Origin: DSVQ01 sp964484765 | Lineage (GTDB): Bacteria > Planctomycetota > Planctomycetia > Planctomycetales > Planctomycetaceae | NCBI GenBank assembly: GCA_964484765.1 | Contig: CAZAGI010000013.1 | Span: 62,001-126,000, forward strand | DNA: 64,000 nucleotides | Direction: 5' to 3' | Shown: positions 8,987-17,567 of the stretch, piece by piece | How the letters are laid out: every line of letters begins with the position of its first letter | Position numbering within the stretch: position 1 is the first letter of the stretch | Notes under the pieces: generated by a model | The model's database searches: none | Seen by the model: only the letters and a program-made list of their open reading frames with translations | Told to the model about the DNA's origin: nothing | Program-made: the position numbers and the translations under genes

Positions 8987-9774
8987 GCCTTGATTCCTTT
9001 CGCTTGAAGGATGGGTGTCATCAACCGCCGCAAGTTTTCGCAGAAAATGAGCTGCTTCGCCGCATCGGGAATGTCCGCACCGTAGACTTTCGCGAGTTGC
9101 GATGCAAAACTGCGGCCACCGGCGTCGCTGCCGTAGATCACGCGTTCGGCCCCCAATTCGCGGACCGCCATCTCGGTGTAACCGGCGACGGGATCCGACC
9201 CGGCGAGGTCAGCGTAGACGTTCTTCAGATGGCGGATCGCCCGAATGCCGCGCTCCCAGTCGCCGCCGGTGTGACCGCAGATGATCGGGACCGTCGGATG
9301 TCGTGCCGCTAACTCGGCAAACTCTTCCGGCGTCGATTCCCCCGGATAATTCCCACCGACTTTGAACCAGGAATGCTGGAAAATGACAGCTTTCAACTCC
9401 GCGGCGCGACGAATGAGTGGATCGAGTTCAGGAGCATTGGCACGCGCCGCGACCCAGAGTTTCACGCCCACCATGGGTCCGTTTGCGACGCAGCGTTCCA
9501 GTTCCGCGAGCGAGGCATCGACATGCTTGGGGTTCAGGTACACGAAACCGAAAGTCCGATCGAGATACTTGGTGATGGCCCGCAGCGCTTCGTCATTCTC
9601 CTGTCGGAGCGTTTCCGGCGACGGATCCTGCGACCACTTCATTCCCATGTAAACGCACAACCGTTCGATCCCCATGCGATCGGCGATGGCGATGAGCTGC
9701 CCCATGCGTTCTTCGGGCGTGGCGCCGTTGACGCCCGACAAATGGCAGTGCAGATCCCAAATGCGCATCGTCAT
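8983..9774 (-). CDS. Amidohydrolase-2 family protein
   Basis: A 263-residue cytoplasmic TIM-barrel hydrolase. The strand 1 metal site DLHCH is intact (MRIWDLHCHLSG), a His lies in FQHSWFK, IICGHTGGDW gives the mid-barrel His, and VIYGSDAGG supplies the C-terminal Asp, all as expected for the family. Its stop overlaps the start of the Tat-exported paralogue downstream, so the pair is probably co-translated. Having one cytoplasmic and one exported member in the same operon suggests related substrates handled in two compartments, but that is inference. The start MTMRIWDLHC is natural for the family. Confidence 0.88.
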   Translation of the reverse strand: MTMRIWDLHCHLSGVNGATPEERMGQLIAIADRMGIERLCVYMGMKWSQDPSPETLRQENDEALRAITKYLDRTFGFVYLNPKHVDASLAELERCVANGPMVGVKLWVAARANAPELDPLIRRAAELKAVIFQHSWFKVGGNYPGESTPEEFAELAARHPTVPIICGHTGGDWERGIRAIRHLKNVYADLAGSDPVAGYTEMAVRELGAERVIYGSDAGGRSFASQLAKVYGADIPDAAKQLIFCENLRRLMTPILQAKGIKA

Positions 9775-9872
9775 CCCCGTTCCCTGTGCCGTCCGGCCGC
9801 TCGTGGATTGTCTCCGTTCCGACTATACTCATCAACGCTGCGTGATGTTTGACGTCCGGAGATTTTCCGCCG

Positions 9873-12800
9873 ATGACTGTCCTCCGGCAAATCACTCGAC
9901 GATTCATGATCCGAGTGGTCTGGTTTGGTGCGGCGACATGCGTGCTGCCCGTCGTTGCGAAGAGCGCGGAATCGATCTCGTACAACCGCGATGTCCGCCC
10001 GATTCTTGCGCAGCATTGCTGGCGCTGTCACGGACCCGATGCCTCAGCACGGAAATCAGGATTGCGGCTGGATGAACGCTCCGCGGCAATGCGGCCAGCG
10101 GAATCAGGTCAAGTCGCCATTGCGCCGGGCAAGCCGCATGAGAGTGCGCTCTGGGAACGCATTACATCGGAAGATCCCAGCACGCAAATGCCCCCGGCGG
10201 AGGCGGGACGGCGACTCTCCGAAAAAGAACGGGCGACCTTGCGGCAGTGGATTGCCGACGGTGCCGAATATGAGCCGCACTGGGCGTTCCAATCCATTCG
10301 GCGTCCCGTCCCGCCGCCAATCGTCGACGCAGCGCATGCGATTGACGCATTCGTTCGTGCCAGGTTACGCCCGCACGGATTGCAATCCGCTGCGGAAGCG
10401 CCAGCAGAAACACTGCGACGACGAGTCGCGTTGGATTTGACCGGCTTACCGCCAACGATCGACGATCTCCGTCGCATTCCGTTTGAGTCTTATGAGCAAT
10501 ACGTCGACCGGCTGCTTAGTTCGCCGCACTTTGGCGAACGGATGGCAGTCGACTGGCTCGATGCCGCGCGCTATGCGGATACGGACGGATACTTCGGCGA
10601 CAAGCCGCGGCAGATGTGGTTGTGGCGCGATTGGGTGATCAACGCCTTCAACAGCAATCTGCCGTTTGATCAATTCACCATTGAGCAACTGGCGGGTGAT
10701 CTCGTACCGGATGCAACAACCGCCCAGCGGATCGCGACTGGCTTCAACCGCAATCATATGTCGAACGATGAGACCGGGTTGATCGACGAAGAATACCGCG
10801 TGGAATATGTTGCTGATCGCGTGGAGACAACCACGTCGACATGGCTCGGGCTGACGGTCGGTTGCGCGCAATGTCACGATCACAAGTACGATCCGATCTC
10901 GCAGCGTGAGTATTACCAGCTGTTCGCGTTGTTCAACAATGTCCCGGAGACGGGATTGCTGAGTGGACACAATGCGCCGCCGAGGATGTCGGTCCCCTCG
11001 GCGGATCAACAGCAACAACTGGTACGCCTTGCCGGCGAGGTCGCCGTTGCGGAGAAATCGTTTGCGCCGCTGAAGACCGAAGCTCAAGACAAGTGCCGGT
11101 CTACAGAGACCAACTGGCTCGAATCTCTGCCGCTTCCGCCGACGGGGAACGTGATCGTCCACACGAATTGCGCTTCGCCACTCGAACCTGGCTGGCGCGC
11201 GCTCGGCACACCGCTCAAACCGGAAGCGGGAATTCGCGGGGCAGGGCTGCGATTTGATGCCACGCAGCATCTCGAAATTGATGTGCCGAATTTCGCCGCC
11301 GATCGCCCCTGGACGATCGCCTTCTGGATGATGCCGGAGGGGTCCTTGAGCTGTCCCTTGTCGCGCATCGAACCCGCAGGGAATCGGCGCGGGCTCGAAG
11401 TGCTTTGGCAGAAAGGCCGCCTGATTGTTCACCTGGTTCATGAATGGGGTACGAATGCCATCGAGGTGGCAACGCGTGAGCCCATTGCCGCCCGGCAATG
11501 GCACCATATCGCGATCACCTATGATGGCACTCACGCAGCACAGGGAGTGCGGATCATCATCGACGGCCAGCCCGCCGTGGTCGATGTCCGCCGCGACCGC
11601 TTGAGCGGTTCGATCCAGAATGCGGAACCACTGCGCGTGGGGCGGCGGGATGACGGCCTTGGTTTCTACGGCGTGCTCGATGAAGTCCGTGTGCTCGCGA
11701 ACGCCGTGTCGCCCGCTGACATTGCCGCCTGGCAACGCGCTGAACGATTGCGTGGCATTTTGGAAGTTCCCGCCGAGAAGCGGACCGCCCGCGACGCAGA
11801 GTGGCTGCTCGACGATTTCATAGACCATCAAGCGGAACGCGCCGTGAAAGCCGCACGCGATGCCGTCCGGCAAGCGCGCGCTGAGGAACAACGTGTCAAG
11901 AATGCCATTCCGATCACGCTGGTGATGGAGGAATTGCCCACGCCGCGGGCGACCAGAATCCTTGAGCGCGGTCAATACAACAAACCTGGTGACGCGGTGC
12001 AGCCGGATGTCCCCGCGGCATTGTCGCCGTGGCCCGCCTCCGCGCCACGGAACCGTCTCGGCTTTGCGCAATGGCTCGTTGCACCAGACAATCCGCTGAC
12101 GGCGCGCGTGGTTGTCAATCGACTGTGGAAGCAATGTTTCGGCGAAGGACTGGTCCGCACGGTGAACGATTTCGGCACACAAGGGGAACCGCCGACTCAT
12201 CCCGAATTGCTCGATTACCTTGCCGTGCACCTGCGCGACAGCGGCTGGGATGTGAAAGCGCTGTTGCGGTTGATCGTTACTTCTCAAACATATCGGCAAC
12301 GATCCGAAATGCTGATGCGCGAAGGGGAAATCCTCGATCGCGAGAATCGTTGGCTCGCGCGCGGGCCGAGTTTTCGTCTACCGATGGAAATGCTGCGCGA
12401 CCAGACGCTTGTGGCATCGGGATTGTTGTCGCCGCGCATCGGCGGACCGAGCGTGAAACCGTATCAACCGCCGGGATTGTGGGAAGATGTCTCCTACAAT
12501 GCCGAAGAAACGTATGAACCCGACCGCGGTGACGGTCTCTGGCGGCGGAGTGTTTACACCTATATGAAGCGACAAGCGCCGCCACCGGCTTTGCTGCTTT
12601 TCGATGGACCGACACGCGAGAAGTGCACGTTGTCGCGGCCGCGCACCAACACGCCGCTGCAGGCGCTGCAGATGCTGAACGACGAAACGTCCATCGAAGC
12701 CGCGCGGCAATTGGCGCTCGGCCTCCAGGCGGACAAGACAACGGATCAACAGCGCCTGGCGGTGCTCTTTCAACGGGTGCTCTCGCGTTTGCCGAATCCG

Positions 12801-12995
12801 GACGAAATTGTATTGGTTGCCGGTTTACTGCAGCGGCAGCGAGCCCGCTTCACGGCCGATCCGGTTGCTACGACGAAATTGCTTTCCATCGGTACGAGTC
12901 CGATTTCGGCGGAGATCGACCGGAGCGACCTTGCCGCATGGACCGTCGTGGCACAGACGATTCTCAATCTGGATGAAGCGGTGGTGCGCCGATGA
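9873..12995 (+). CDS. PSD1 cytochrome / DUF1549 / DUF1553 protein with LamG insert
   Basis: A 1040-residue secreted protein of the planctomycete cytochrome family. In order: a signal segment (about 1-32); the PSD1 haem domain with CWRCH at 49-53; DUF1549 with the conserved CAQCHDHKYDPIS segment; a concanavalin/LamG-like domain in the middle (RPWTIAFWMMPEG, then WHHIAITYDGTHAAQGVRI); and DUF1553 at the C-terminus with NRLWKQCFGEGLVRTVNDFG and RTNTPLQALQMLND. The ATG at 9873 follows a GGAG SD and fits the leader better than the upstream TTG. It overlaps the DUF1501 gene by four bases. In this phylum the two are nearly always paired and are thought to work together on polysaccharide-related substrates, with the LamG domain as a possible carbohydrate binder. 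Confidence 0.94.
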   Translation: MTVLRQITRRFMIRVVWFGAATCVLPVVAKSAESISYNRDVRPILAQHCWRCHGPDASARKSGLRLDERSAAMRPAESGQVAIAPGKPHESALWERITSEDPSTQMPPAEAGRRLSEKERATLRQWIADGAEYEPHWAFQSIRRPVPPPIVDAAHAIDAFVRARLRPHGLQSAAEAPAETLRRRVALDLTGLPPTIDDLRRIPFESYEQYVDRLLSSPHFGERMAVDWLDAARYADTDGYFGDKPRQMWLWRDWVINAFNSNLPFDQFTIEQLAGDLVPDATTAQRIATGFNRNHMSNDETGLIDEEYRVEYVADRVETTTSTWLGLTVGCAQCHDHKYDPISQREYYQLFALFNNVPETGLLSGHNAPPRMSVPSADQQQQLVRLAGEVAVAEKSFAPLKTEAQDKCRSTETNWLESLPLPPTGNVIVHTNCASPLEPGWRALGTPLKPEAGIRGAGLRFDATQHLEIDVPNFAADRPWTIAFWMMPEGSLSCPLSRIEPAGNRRGLEVLWQKGRLIVHLVHEWGTNAIEVATREPIAARQWHHIAITYDGTHAAQGVRIIIDGQPAVVDVRRDRLSGSIQNAEPLRVGRRDDGLGFYGVLDEVRVLANAVSPADIAAWQRAERLRGILEVPAEKRTARDAEWLLDDFIDHQAERAVKAARDAVRQARAEEQRVKNAIPITLVMEELPTPRATRILERGQYNKPGDAVQPDVPAALSPWPASAPRNRLGFAQWLVAPDNPLTARVVVNRLWKQCFGEGLVRTVNDFGTQGEPPTHPELLDYLAVHLRDSGWDVKALLRLIVTSQTYRQRSEMLMREGEILDRENRWLARGPSFRLPMEMLRDQTLVASGLLSPRIGGPSVKPYQPPGLWEDVSYNAEETYEPDRGDGLWRRSVYTYMKRQAPPPALLLFDGPTREKCTLSRPRTNTPLQALQMLNDETSIEAARQLALGLQADKTTDQQRLAVLFQRVLSRLPNPDEIVLVAGLLQRQRARFTADPVATTKLLSIGTSPISAEIDRSDLAAWTVVAQTILNLDEAVVRR

Positions 12996-14413
12996 ATCCT
13001 CTAACAACGCTTGACTCGCTGCTCTGCCGCCGGGCCTTTCTCGCGCGCAGCGGACTCGGCGGCATTGCGCTGGCGGCGATGACGACCAACTCCGGTCGTA
13101 CGGCGATCGCACCTCATGCTCCGCCAAAGGCCAAACGAGTCATCTCGTTATTCATGCACGGCGGACCATCGCAGCTCGATCTCTTTGATCACAAGCCGGG
13201 CCTCAAAGCCCTGCATGGACAGGAACTGCCATCGTCGGTGAAAGGCGACCAGCGACTCACCGGGATGACCAGCGGGCAGAAAGCATTTCCCGTGACCGCG
13301 TCGGCGTTTCAGTTCGCCCAACGCGGACAGTGCGGCGCGTGGGTCTCGGAATTGCTGCCGCACACGGCGGGCATCGTCGATGAGTTGTGCTTCATCCGAT
13401 CGATGCACACCGAAGCGATCAACCATGACCCTGCCGTCACATTGCTGCAGACAGGACATCAGCAGCCCGGGCGACCGAGCTTCGGTGCGTGGGCCAGCTA
13501 CGGCCTTGGTCACGACAACGACAACCTGCCGGCATTTGTAGTGATGATTTCCCGCGGCAGCGCTGCGCGGCCGGCGGACCCGCTGTATGCCCGCCTGTGG
13601 GGCGCGGGGTTTCTGCCTTCGAATCATCAGGGAGTCGCATTTCGCAGCAGCGGCGATCCCGTGCTGTACCTCACCAATCCGCAGGGAATCGATGCTGCCA
13701 GTCGTCGTGATCAGTTGGATGTCCTCAATGCCTTAAATCGACAGCAGTTAGAAGCGCATCACGACCCGGAAACAACGACGCGAATTGCACAGTATGAGAT
13801 GACGTTTCGCATGCAGCAATCGGTGCCGGAACTGACCGACCTGCGCGAGGAAACCGCGGCCACGTTTGCCGCCTACGGACCGACGGCGCAGCAACCAGGG
13901 TCGTTTGCCGCCAACTGTCTGCTAGCGCGGCGAATGGCCGAGCGCGGTGTGCGATTCATCCAGCTTTATCACCGCGGTTGGGACCAGCATTACAACTTGC
14001 CGAGTGATCTTCGACTGCAATGCCGCGACATTGATCAACCGGCGGCGGCGCTCATTTGCGATCTGAAGCAGCGCGGACTGCTCGACGACACGCTGGTGAT
14101 CTGGGGCGGCGAGTTCGGCCGGACGATTTACAGTCAGGGAAAGCTTGAACCGACCAACTACGGACGTGATCATCATGGCGGGTGTTTCACCATGTGGCTC
14201 GCCGGCGGCGGGATCAAACCCGGTTTCGTGCATGGTGAGACCGACGACTTCTGCTTCAATATCGCGCGTGATCCGGTCCACGTCCACGACTTGAATGCCA
14301 CGCTGCTGCAACAACTCGGCATCGACCACACGCGGCTGACGTACCGCTTTCAAGGCCGTGATTACCGGCTCACCGACGTGCACGGTCGTGTTGTGCGCGA
14401 TCTGCTCGCCTGA
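12992..14413 (+). CDS. DUF1501 family protein, Tat-exported
   Basis: A 473-residue partner of the DUF1549/DUF1553 protein. The N-terminus carries a Tat-like signal (CRRAFLARSGLGGIALAAM). The body shows the alkaline-phosphatase/sulfatase-like features of DUF1501: SLFMHGGPSQLDLFDHKP near the start, ERGVRFIQLYHRGWDQH in the middle and DTLVIWGGEFGRT toward the end, followed by GRDHHGGCFTMWLAGGG. These Asp and His residues would form the metal centre. The ATG overlaps the previous stop (ATGA), so the pair is translationally coupled. The exact reaction is not established for the family. Confidence 0.94.
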   Translation: MNPLTTLDSLLCRRAFLARSGLGGIALAAMTTNSGRTAIAPHAPPKAKRVISLFMHGGPSQLDLFDHKPGLKALHGQELPSSVKGDQRLTGMTSGQKAFPVTASAFQFAQRGQCGAWVSELLPHTAGIVDELCFIRSMHTEAINHDPAVTLLQTGHQQPGRPSFGAWASYGLGHDNDNLPAFVVMISRGSAARPADPLYARLWGAGFLPSNHQGVAFRSSGDPVLYLTNPQGIDAASRRDQLDVLNALNRQQLEAHHDPETTTRIAQYEMTFRMQQSVPELTDLREETAATFAAYGPTAQQPGSFAANCLLARRMAERGVRFIQLYHRGWDQHYNLPSDLRLQCRDIDQPAAALICDLKQRGLLDDTLVIWGGEFGRTIYSQGKLEPTNYGRDHHGGCFTMWLAGGGIKPGFVHGETDDFCFNIARDPVHVHDLNATLLQQLGIDHTRLTYRFQGRDYRLTDVHGRVVRDLLA

Positions 14414-14420
14414 ATCCCTG

Positions 14421-15380
14421 TCACGGTTTGACGCCGCCGAGTTGCGCCAGGGCAATTCCGCCGTACATCCCGGCCAGATCATCGAGCGACGACCGCTCCA
14501 CTCGAACGTCATCGGTGGGAAACATGCGCACGCGCTCGCGGATCATCTTCCGCACCGGGTCGAGTAACAATTCGTCGAGTTTTGACACACCGCCGCCGAG
14601 CACCACCAGTTGCGGATGCAGCGTAATCACTACGTTGACAACGGCGATCCCCAGCCAATGGGCCGCATGGGCGATCGCTTCCTTCGCCCCGGTGTCGCCC
14701 TCGCGCGCCGCCGCGCCGATTTCCTTCGGCGTGACTTTGCCGACGTCGCCGCCCACCATTTCGTAGAGCCGCGGACTATGCCCTGACAGCATCATCCGCA
14801 CGGCTTCGCCCCGCAGCGCGGGCCCACTCGACAATGCTTCGAGGCAGCCGCGATTCCCACAACCGCACAACGGCCCGTCTGGCAACAACGTGAGATGCCC
14901 CAGTTCACCTGCGGCTCCGATGGGACCGAGACGCAGTTTGCCGTCGATCACCACGCCGCCACCCACGCCCGTTCCCAGCGCAAAAAACGCCATCGAATCG
15001 ACGTCGCGACCCCGGCCGAACTTCAGCTCCCCGAGTGTCGCCATGCGGACATCGTTCAAGAGGTAGACCGGGCAACCCACGGCCTGCGACAGAATCGCCG
15101 CCGCGGGAACTTCCCGCCAATGTGTCGACATGTTCGGCAGGAATTTCGTCACGCCGTTGGCGACGTCCACCAGTCCGGGGACACCCATGCCGATCGCGGC
15201 GGGCAGTCCCGTTTCCGCGCACAATTCTTTGAGCATTGAGCCAATCCGGGCCAGTACCGCTTCCGGACCTTTGTACGACTCCGTCGGAATGTCGCGCATT
15301 GCCAGGAAGTGACCGTCGTCTCCCGCGAGACCGGCGGAAACCGTGGTGCCACCCAAATCAACCGAGGCATAAACCGTCAT
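14421..15380 (-). CDS. ROK family sugar kinase
   Basis: A 319-residue protein of the ROK group, which includes ATP-dependent sugar kinases such as glucokinase. The N-terminal phosphate-binding loop DLGGTTVSAGLAG is present, then GMGVPGLVD, then the ROK signature region ALGTGVGGGVVIDG, then GELGHLTL, and the zinc site CGCGNRGCLE. No N-terminal helix-turn-helix is present, so it is a kinase type and not a repressor type. Its start overlaps the stop of the upstream isomerase by four bases. The conserved catalytic Asp expected in the segment LLNDVRMATLGE is present. Its place at the end of the sugar-isomerase/oxidoreductase set suggests phosphorylation of the sugar produced by those enzymes. Confidence 0.93.
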   Translation of the reverse strand: MTVYASVDLGGTTVSAGLAGDDGHFLAMRDIPTESYKGPEAVLARIGSMLKELCAETGLPAAIGMGVPGLVDVANGVTKFLPNMSTHWREVPAAAILSQAVGCPVYLLNDVRMATLGELKFGRGRDVDSMAFFALGTGVGGGVVIDGKLRLGPIGAAGELGHLTLLPDGPLCGCGNRGCLEALSSGPALRGEAVRMMLSGHSPRLYEMVGGDVGKVTPKEIGAAAREGDTGAKEAIAHAAHWLGIAVVNVVITLHPQLVVLGGGVSKLDELLLDPVRKMIRERVRMFPTDDVRVERSSLDDLAGMYGGIALAQLGGVKP

Positions 15381-16312
15381 TGAGAGATCTCGTCACGACG
15401 AGGAATAAAGTTACGGAGATAGGTTACGCATTGTTGCAGCGACGCAACCCGATTGGGGAGCGAACCTTCATACGCCCGGTCTTCGACTTCCACACAGACC
15501 GGGCCGTCGTAGCCGACATCGGTCAGGACCGAGAAAAAGCGGCCCCAATCGACTTCACCGAAACCAGGTAACTTCGGCACATGATACTCCAGCGGGTGCG
15601 CCATGATGCCGACATCATCCAGCCGCTCTTTGTCGATCCGCACATCCTTCGCGTGGACGTGAAACAGCTTGCTGCGGAACTCCCGCAACGGCTTCAGGTA
15701 ATCCATGTGCTGCCACACCATGTGCGACGGATCATAGTTCAGGCCGAAACTGTCGCTGGGAATGTCGGCAAACATCCGCCGCCAGATCGCCGGCGTAGTA
15801 GCCAGATTTTTGCCGCCGGGCCATTCATCTTTTGAGAAGAGCATGGGGCAATGCTCGATCCCGATCTTCACGCCGTGGTCTTCCGCCAACTTGATCAACG
15901 GTCGCCAGGTCTCGAGGAATAGCGGCCAGTTGTCGTCGACCGATTTTGTCCAATCGCGGCCAACGAACGTGTTGACCCGCGTCAGTCCGAGCATCGGCGC
16001 TGCGGCAATCACCCGGCGGATTTGCTCGACGGATCGCTGGGCTTCGTCGACATTGGGACTGAGCGCATTCGGATAGTAACCGAGCCCGCTGATCGACACG
16101 CCGGCTTTGGCCATCGTCGCGCGGACGTCGTCGGCCTTGGTTTGCGTGAAGTCGACCACGTCGACATGCGTCACCCCGGCGTACCGCCGTTCGGCCTTGC
16201 TGACGGGCCAGCACATCAGCTCGACACAATCGTACCCCAGCTTCGCCGCGATCCGGGCCAACTCGGCGAGAGATAATTCGGGCAAGATTGCGCTGACGAA
16301 ACCTAACTCCAT
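15377..16312 (-). CDS. Sugar phosphate isomerase/epimerase (xylose isomerase-like TIM barrel)
   Basis: A 311-residue AP endonuclease-2/xylose isomerase-like barrel. It starts MELGFVSAILPELSLAELARIAAKLGYD, the usual beta-1 and helix-1 of this family. Metal-binding residues expected at strand ends are seen in GIEHCPM (Glu), FGLNYDPSHMVWQH (Asp and His), HVHAKDVRID (His) and CVEVEDRAYEG (Glu). A good SD (GGAGGAG) lies seven bases upstream of the ATG at 16312. The next gene downstream (ROK kinase) overlaps it. Family members interconvert keto and aldo sugars or act in inositol-type pathways, and context with a Gfo/Idh/MocA enzyme supports such a role. The specific substrate cannot be named. Confidence 0.9.
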   Translation of the reverse strand: MELGFVSAILPELSLAELARIAAKLGYDCVELMCWPVSKAERRYAGVTHVDVVDFTQTKADDVRATMAKAGVSISGLGYYPNALSPNVDEAQRSVEQIRRVIAAAPMLGLTRVNTFVGRDWTKSVDDNWPLFLETWRPLIKLAEDHGVKIGIEHCPMLFSKDEWPGGKNLATTPAIWRRMFADIPSDSFGLNYDPSHMVWQHMDYLKPLREFRSKLFHVHAKDVRIDKERLDDVGIMAHPLEYHVPKLPGFGEVDWGRFFSVLTDVGYDGPVCVEVEDRAYEGSLPNRVASLQQCVTYLRNFIPRRDEISQ

Positions 16313-16354
16313 CGGTCACTCCTCCGGAAAGGCAAATCGAAGTGCCGCCATTGT

Positions 16355-16380
16355 GGTGGAACTCGCGGACTCGTTCCACC
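16355..16380. repeat. Palindromic REP-like element in an operon gap
   Basis: A perfect inverted repeat, GGTGGAAC at 16355-16362 and GTTCCACC at 16373-16380 with a 10-base loop. It lies in the 108-base gap between the oxidoreductase and the isomerase. It is not followed by a T-run, so it is not a standard terminator. Its form resembles short palindromic repeats scattered through planctomycete genomes. Confidence 0.55.
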
Positions 16381-16420
16381 CTACAAGCTTCCGTCGCTCG
16401 CACTCCGGGCTGGGACGCTG

Positions 16421-17551
16421 TCACACCGTCACCCACCGGCGCTCACGATGACTGCGCAACACGGCATCGCAGAGCAACAATTCGCGATGACCATCGGCAA
16501 ACGTCGGAAAAGGCGACGGGGCCGTGCGATCGCTGGCAATGTAATCGTAATACGCACGGAAGAGTTGTTTGAAGGTGTCCGGGAAACCTTCGTTGTGACC
16601 GCCAGGATAATCGGTGTGATGACGAGCCGCGTCGGAGAGCAGCGCCGGATCGCGCATCAGGACTTCGTTTGCCGACGCGCGGTGACCGATCCATAGATCG
16701 TTGGGACGTTCGCTTTCCCACGCCATCGCCGAGTGCGCCCCGGCGATTTCCCAGCGCAGCATGTTCTTCCGACCCGCGGTGACCTGCGAGACGTGCATCA
16801 CGCCGCGTGCACCATTGGCGAATTCGAGCAGAATCGCCCCGTAATCATCGGTGGTGATGTCGACCGGAAATCTTTCGGTCGGAACCTGCCCCGTGAAAGT
16901 CTCAACGCTTCCTGCGGGACGTTGTCGCACGGGGTGGACCGTTTTCAAGTCGGCACACACGGCGACAATCGGTTGGTCAACGAGAAACTGCACGAGATCG
17001 AGCCAGTGCGTGCCGATATCGGCCACCGCGCGGAGTTCCCCACCATCTTCGGCAAGCACGCGCCAGTTGAAATCCGTTGGGTACAGCAGCCAATCCTGCA
17101 CATATGCCCCGGTGACATGGAAGACGTCACCCAGATCGCCATGACGAATCCGCTGCCGTGCTTCCAGGCAGAGCGGATAGAAGCGGATGTTGTAGTTTAC
17201 GCCGCAAACGCGATCGGTGGCTGCGGCGAGTTCCACGAGCTTTGCCGATTCAATGGTGGTCATCGCCAGCGGTTTTTCGCACAACACATGCTTGCCGGCG
17301 GCGAGCACGGCTTGCACTTCGGCGAAATGATGCCGATTCGGCGTGGTGAGATGCACGGCATCGACGGCGTCATCGGCAAGGAGTTCGGCGAAAGCACGAT
17401 AGCCGCGCGGGATGCCCAGCCGTTCCGCGGCGGCTTGCGATTTCTCCGGGGATGACCCGAGAATTCCGGCGACGTGCACCCCCGCCCGCCGCAAGCCTTC
17501 CACATGTACTGGGCCGATGAAACCAGTGCCCACGACTGCAGCGCGGAACAT
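16421..17551 (-). CDS. Gfo/Idh/MocA family oxidoreductase
   Basis: A 376-residue NAD(P)-dependent sugar or polyol dehydrogenase. The N-terminal Rossmann fold shows VVGTGFIGPVHVEGLRRAGV, then HLTTPNRHHFAE, and the family motif CEKPLA with its catalytic Lys. The C-terminal alpha/beta domain contains RAVADIGTHWLDLVQ, with the conserved Asp and His of the active site (DxGxHxxD). It starts 16 bases after the stop of the HEAT/cytochrome gene, so it is likely in the same transcript. The neighbours (isomerase, ROK kinase, secreted propeller protein) support a role in oxidising an imported sugar derivative. Confidence 0.93.
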   Translation of the reverse strand: MFRAAVVGTGFIGPVHVEGLRRAGVHVAGILGSSPEKSQAAAERLGIPRGYRAFAELLADDAVDAVHLTTPNRHHFAEVQAVLAAGKHVLCEKPLAMTTIESAKLVELAAATDRVCGVNYNIRFYPLCLEARQRIRHGDLGDVFHVTGAYVQDWLLYPTDFNWRVLAEDGGELRAVADIGTHWLDLVQFLVDQPIVAVCADLKTVHPVRQRPAGSVETFTGQVPTERFPVDITTDDYGAILLEFANGARGVMHVSQVTAGRKNMLRWEIAGAHSAMAWESERPNDLWIGHRASANEVLMRDPALLSDAARHHTDYPGGHNEGFPDTFKQLFRAYYDYIASDRTAPSPFPTFADGHRELLLCDAVLRSHRERRWVTV

Positions 17552-17567
17552 GTCTCACACGCTTTCG

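Noticed and set aside
10446..12299. Open frame of over 600 codons on the minus strand
   Set aside because: It lies wholly opposite the well-supported DUF1549/DUF1553 gene, has no SD and a composition typical of antisense translation of GC-rich coding DNA.
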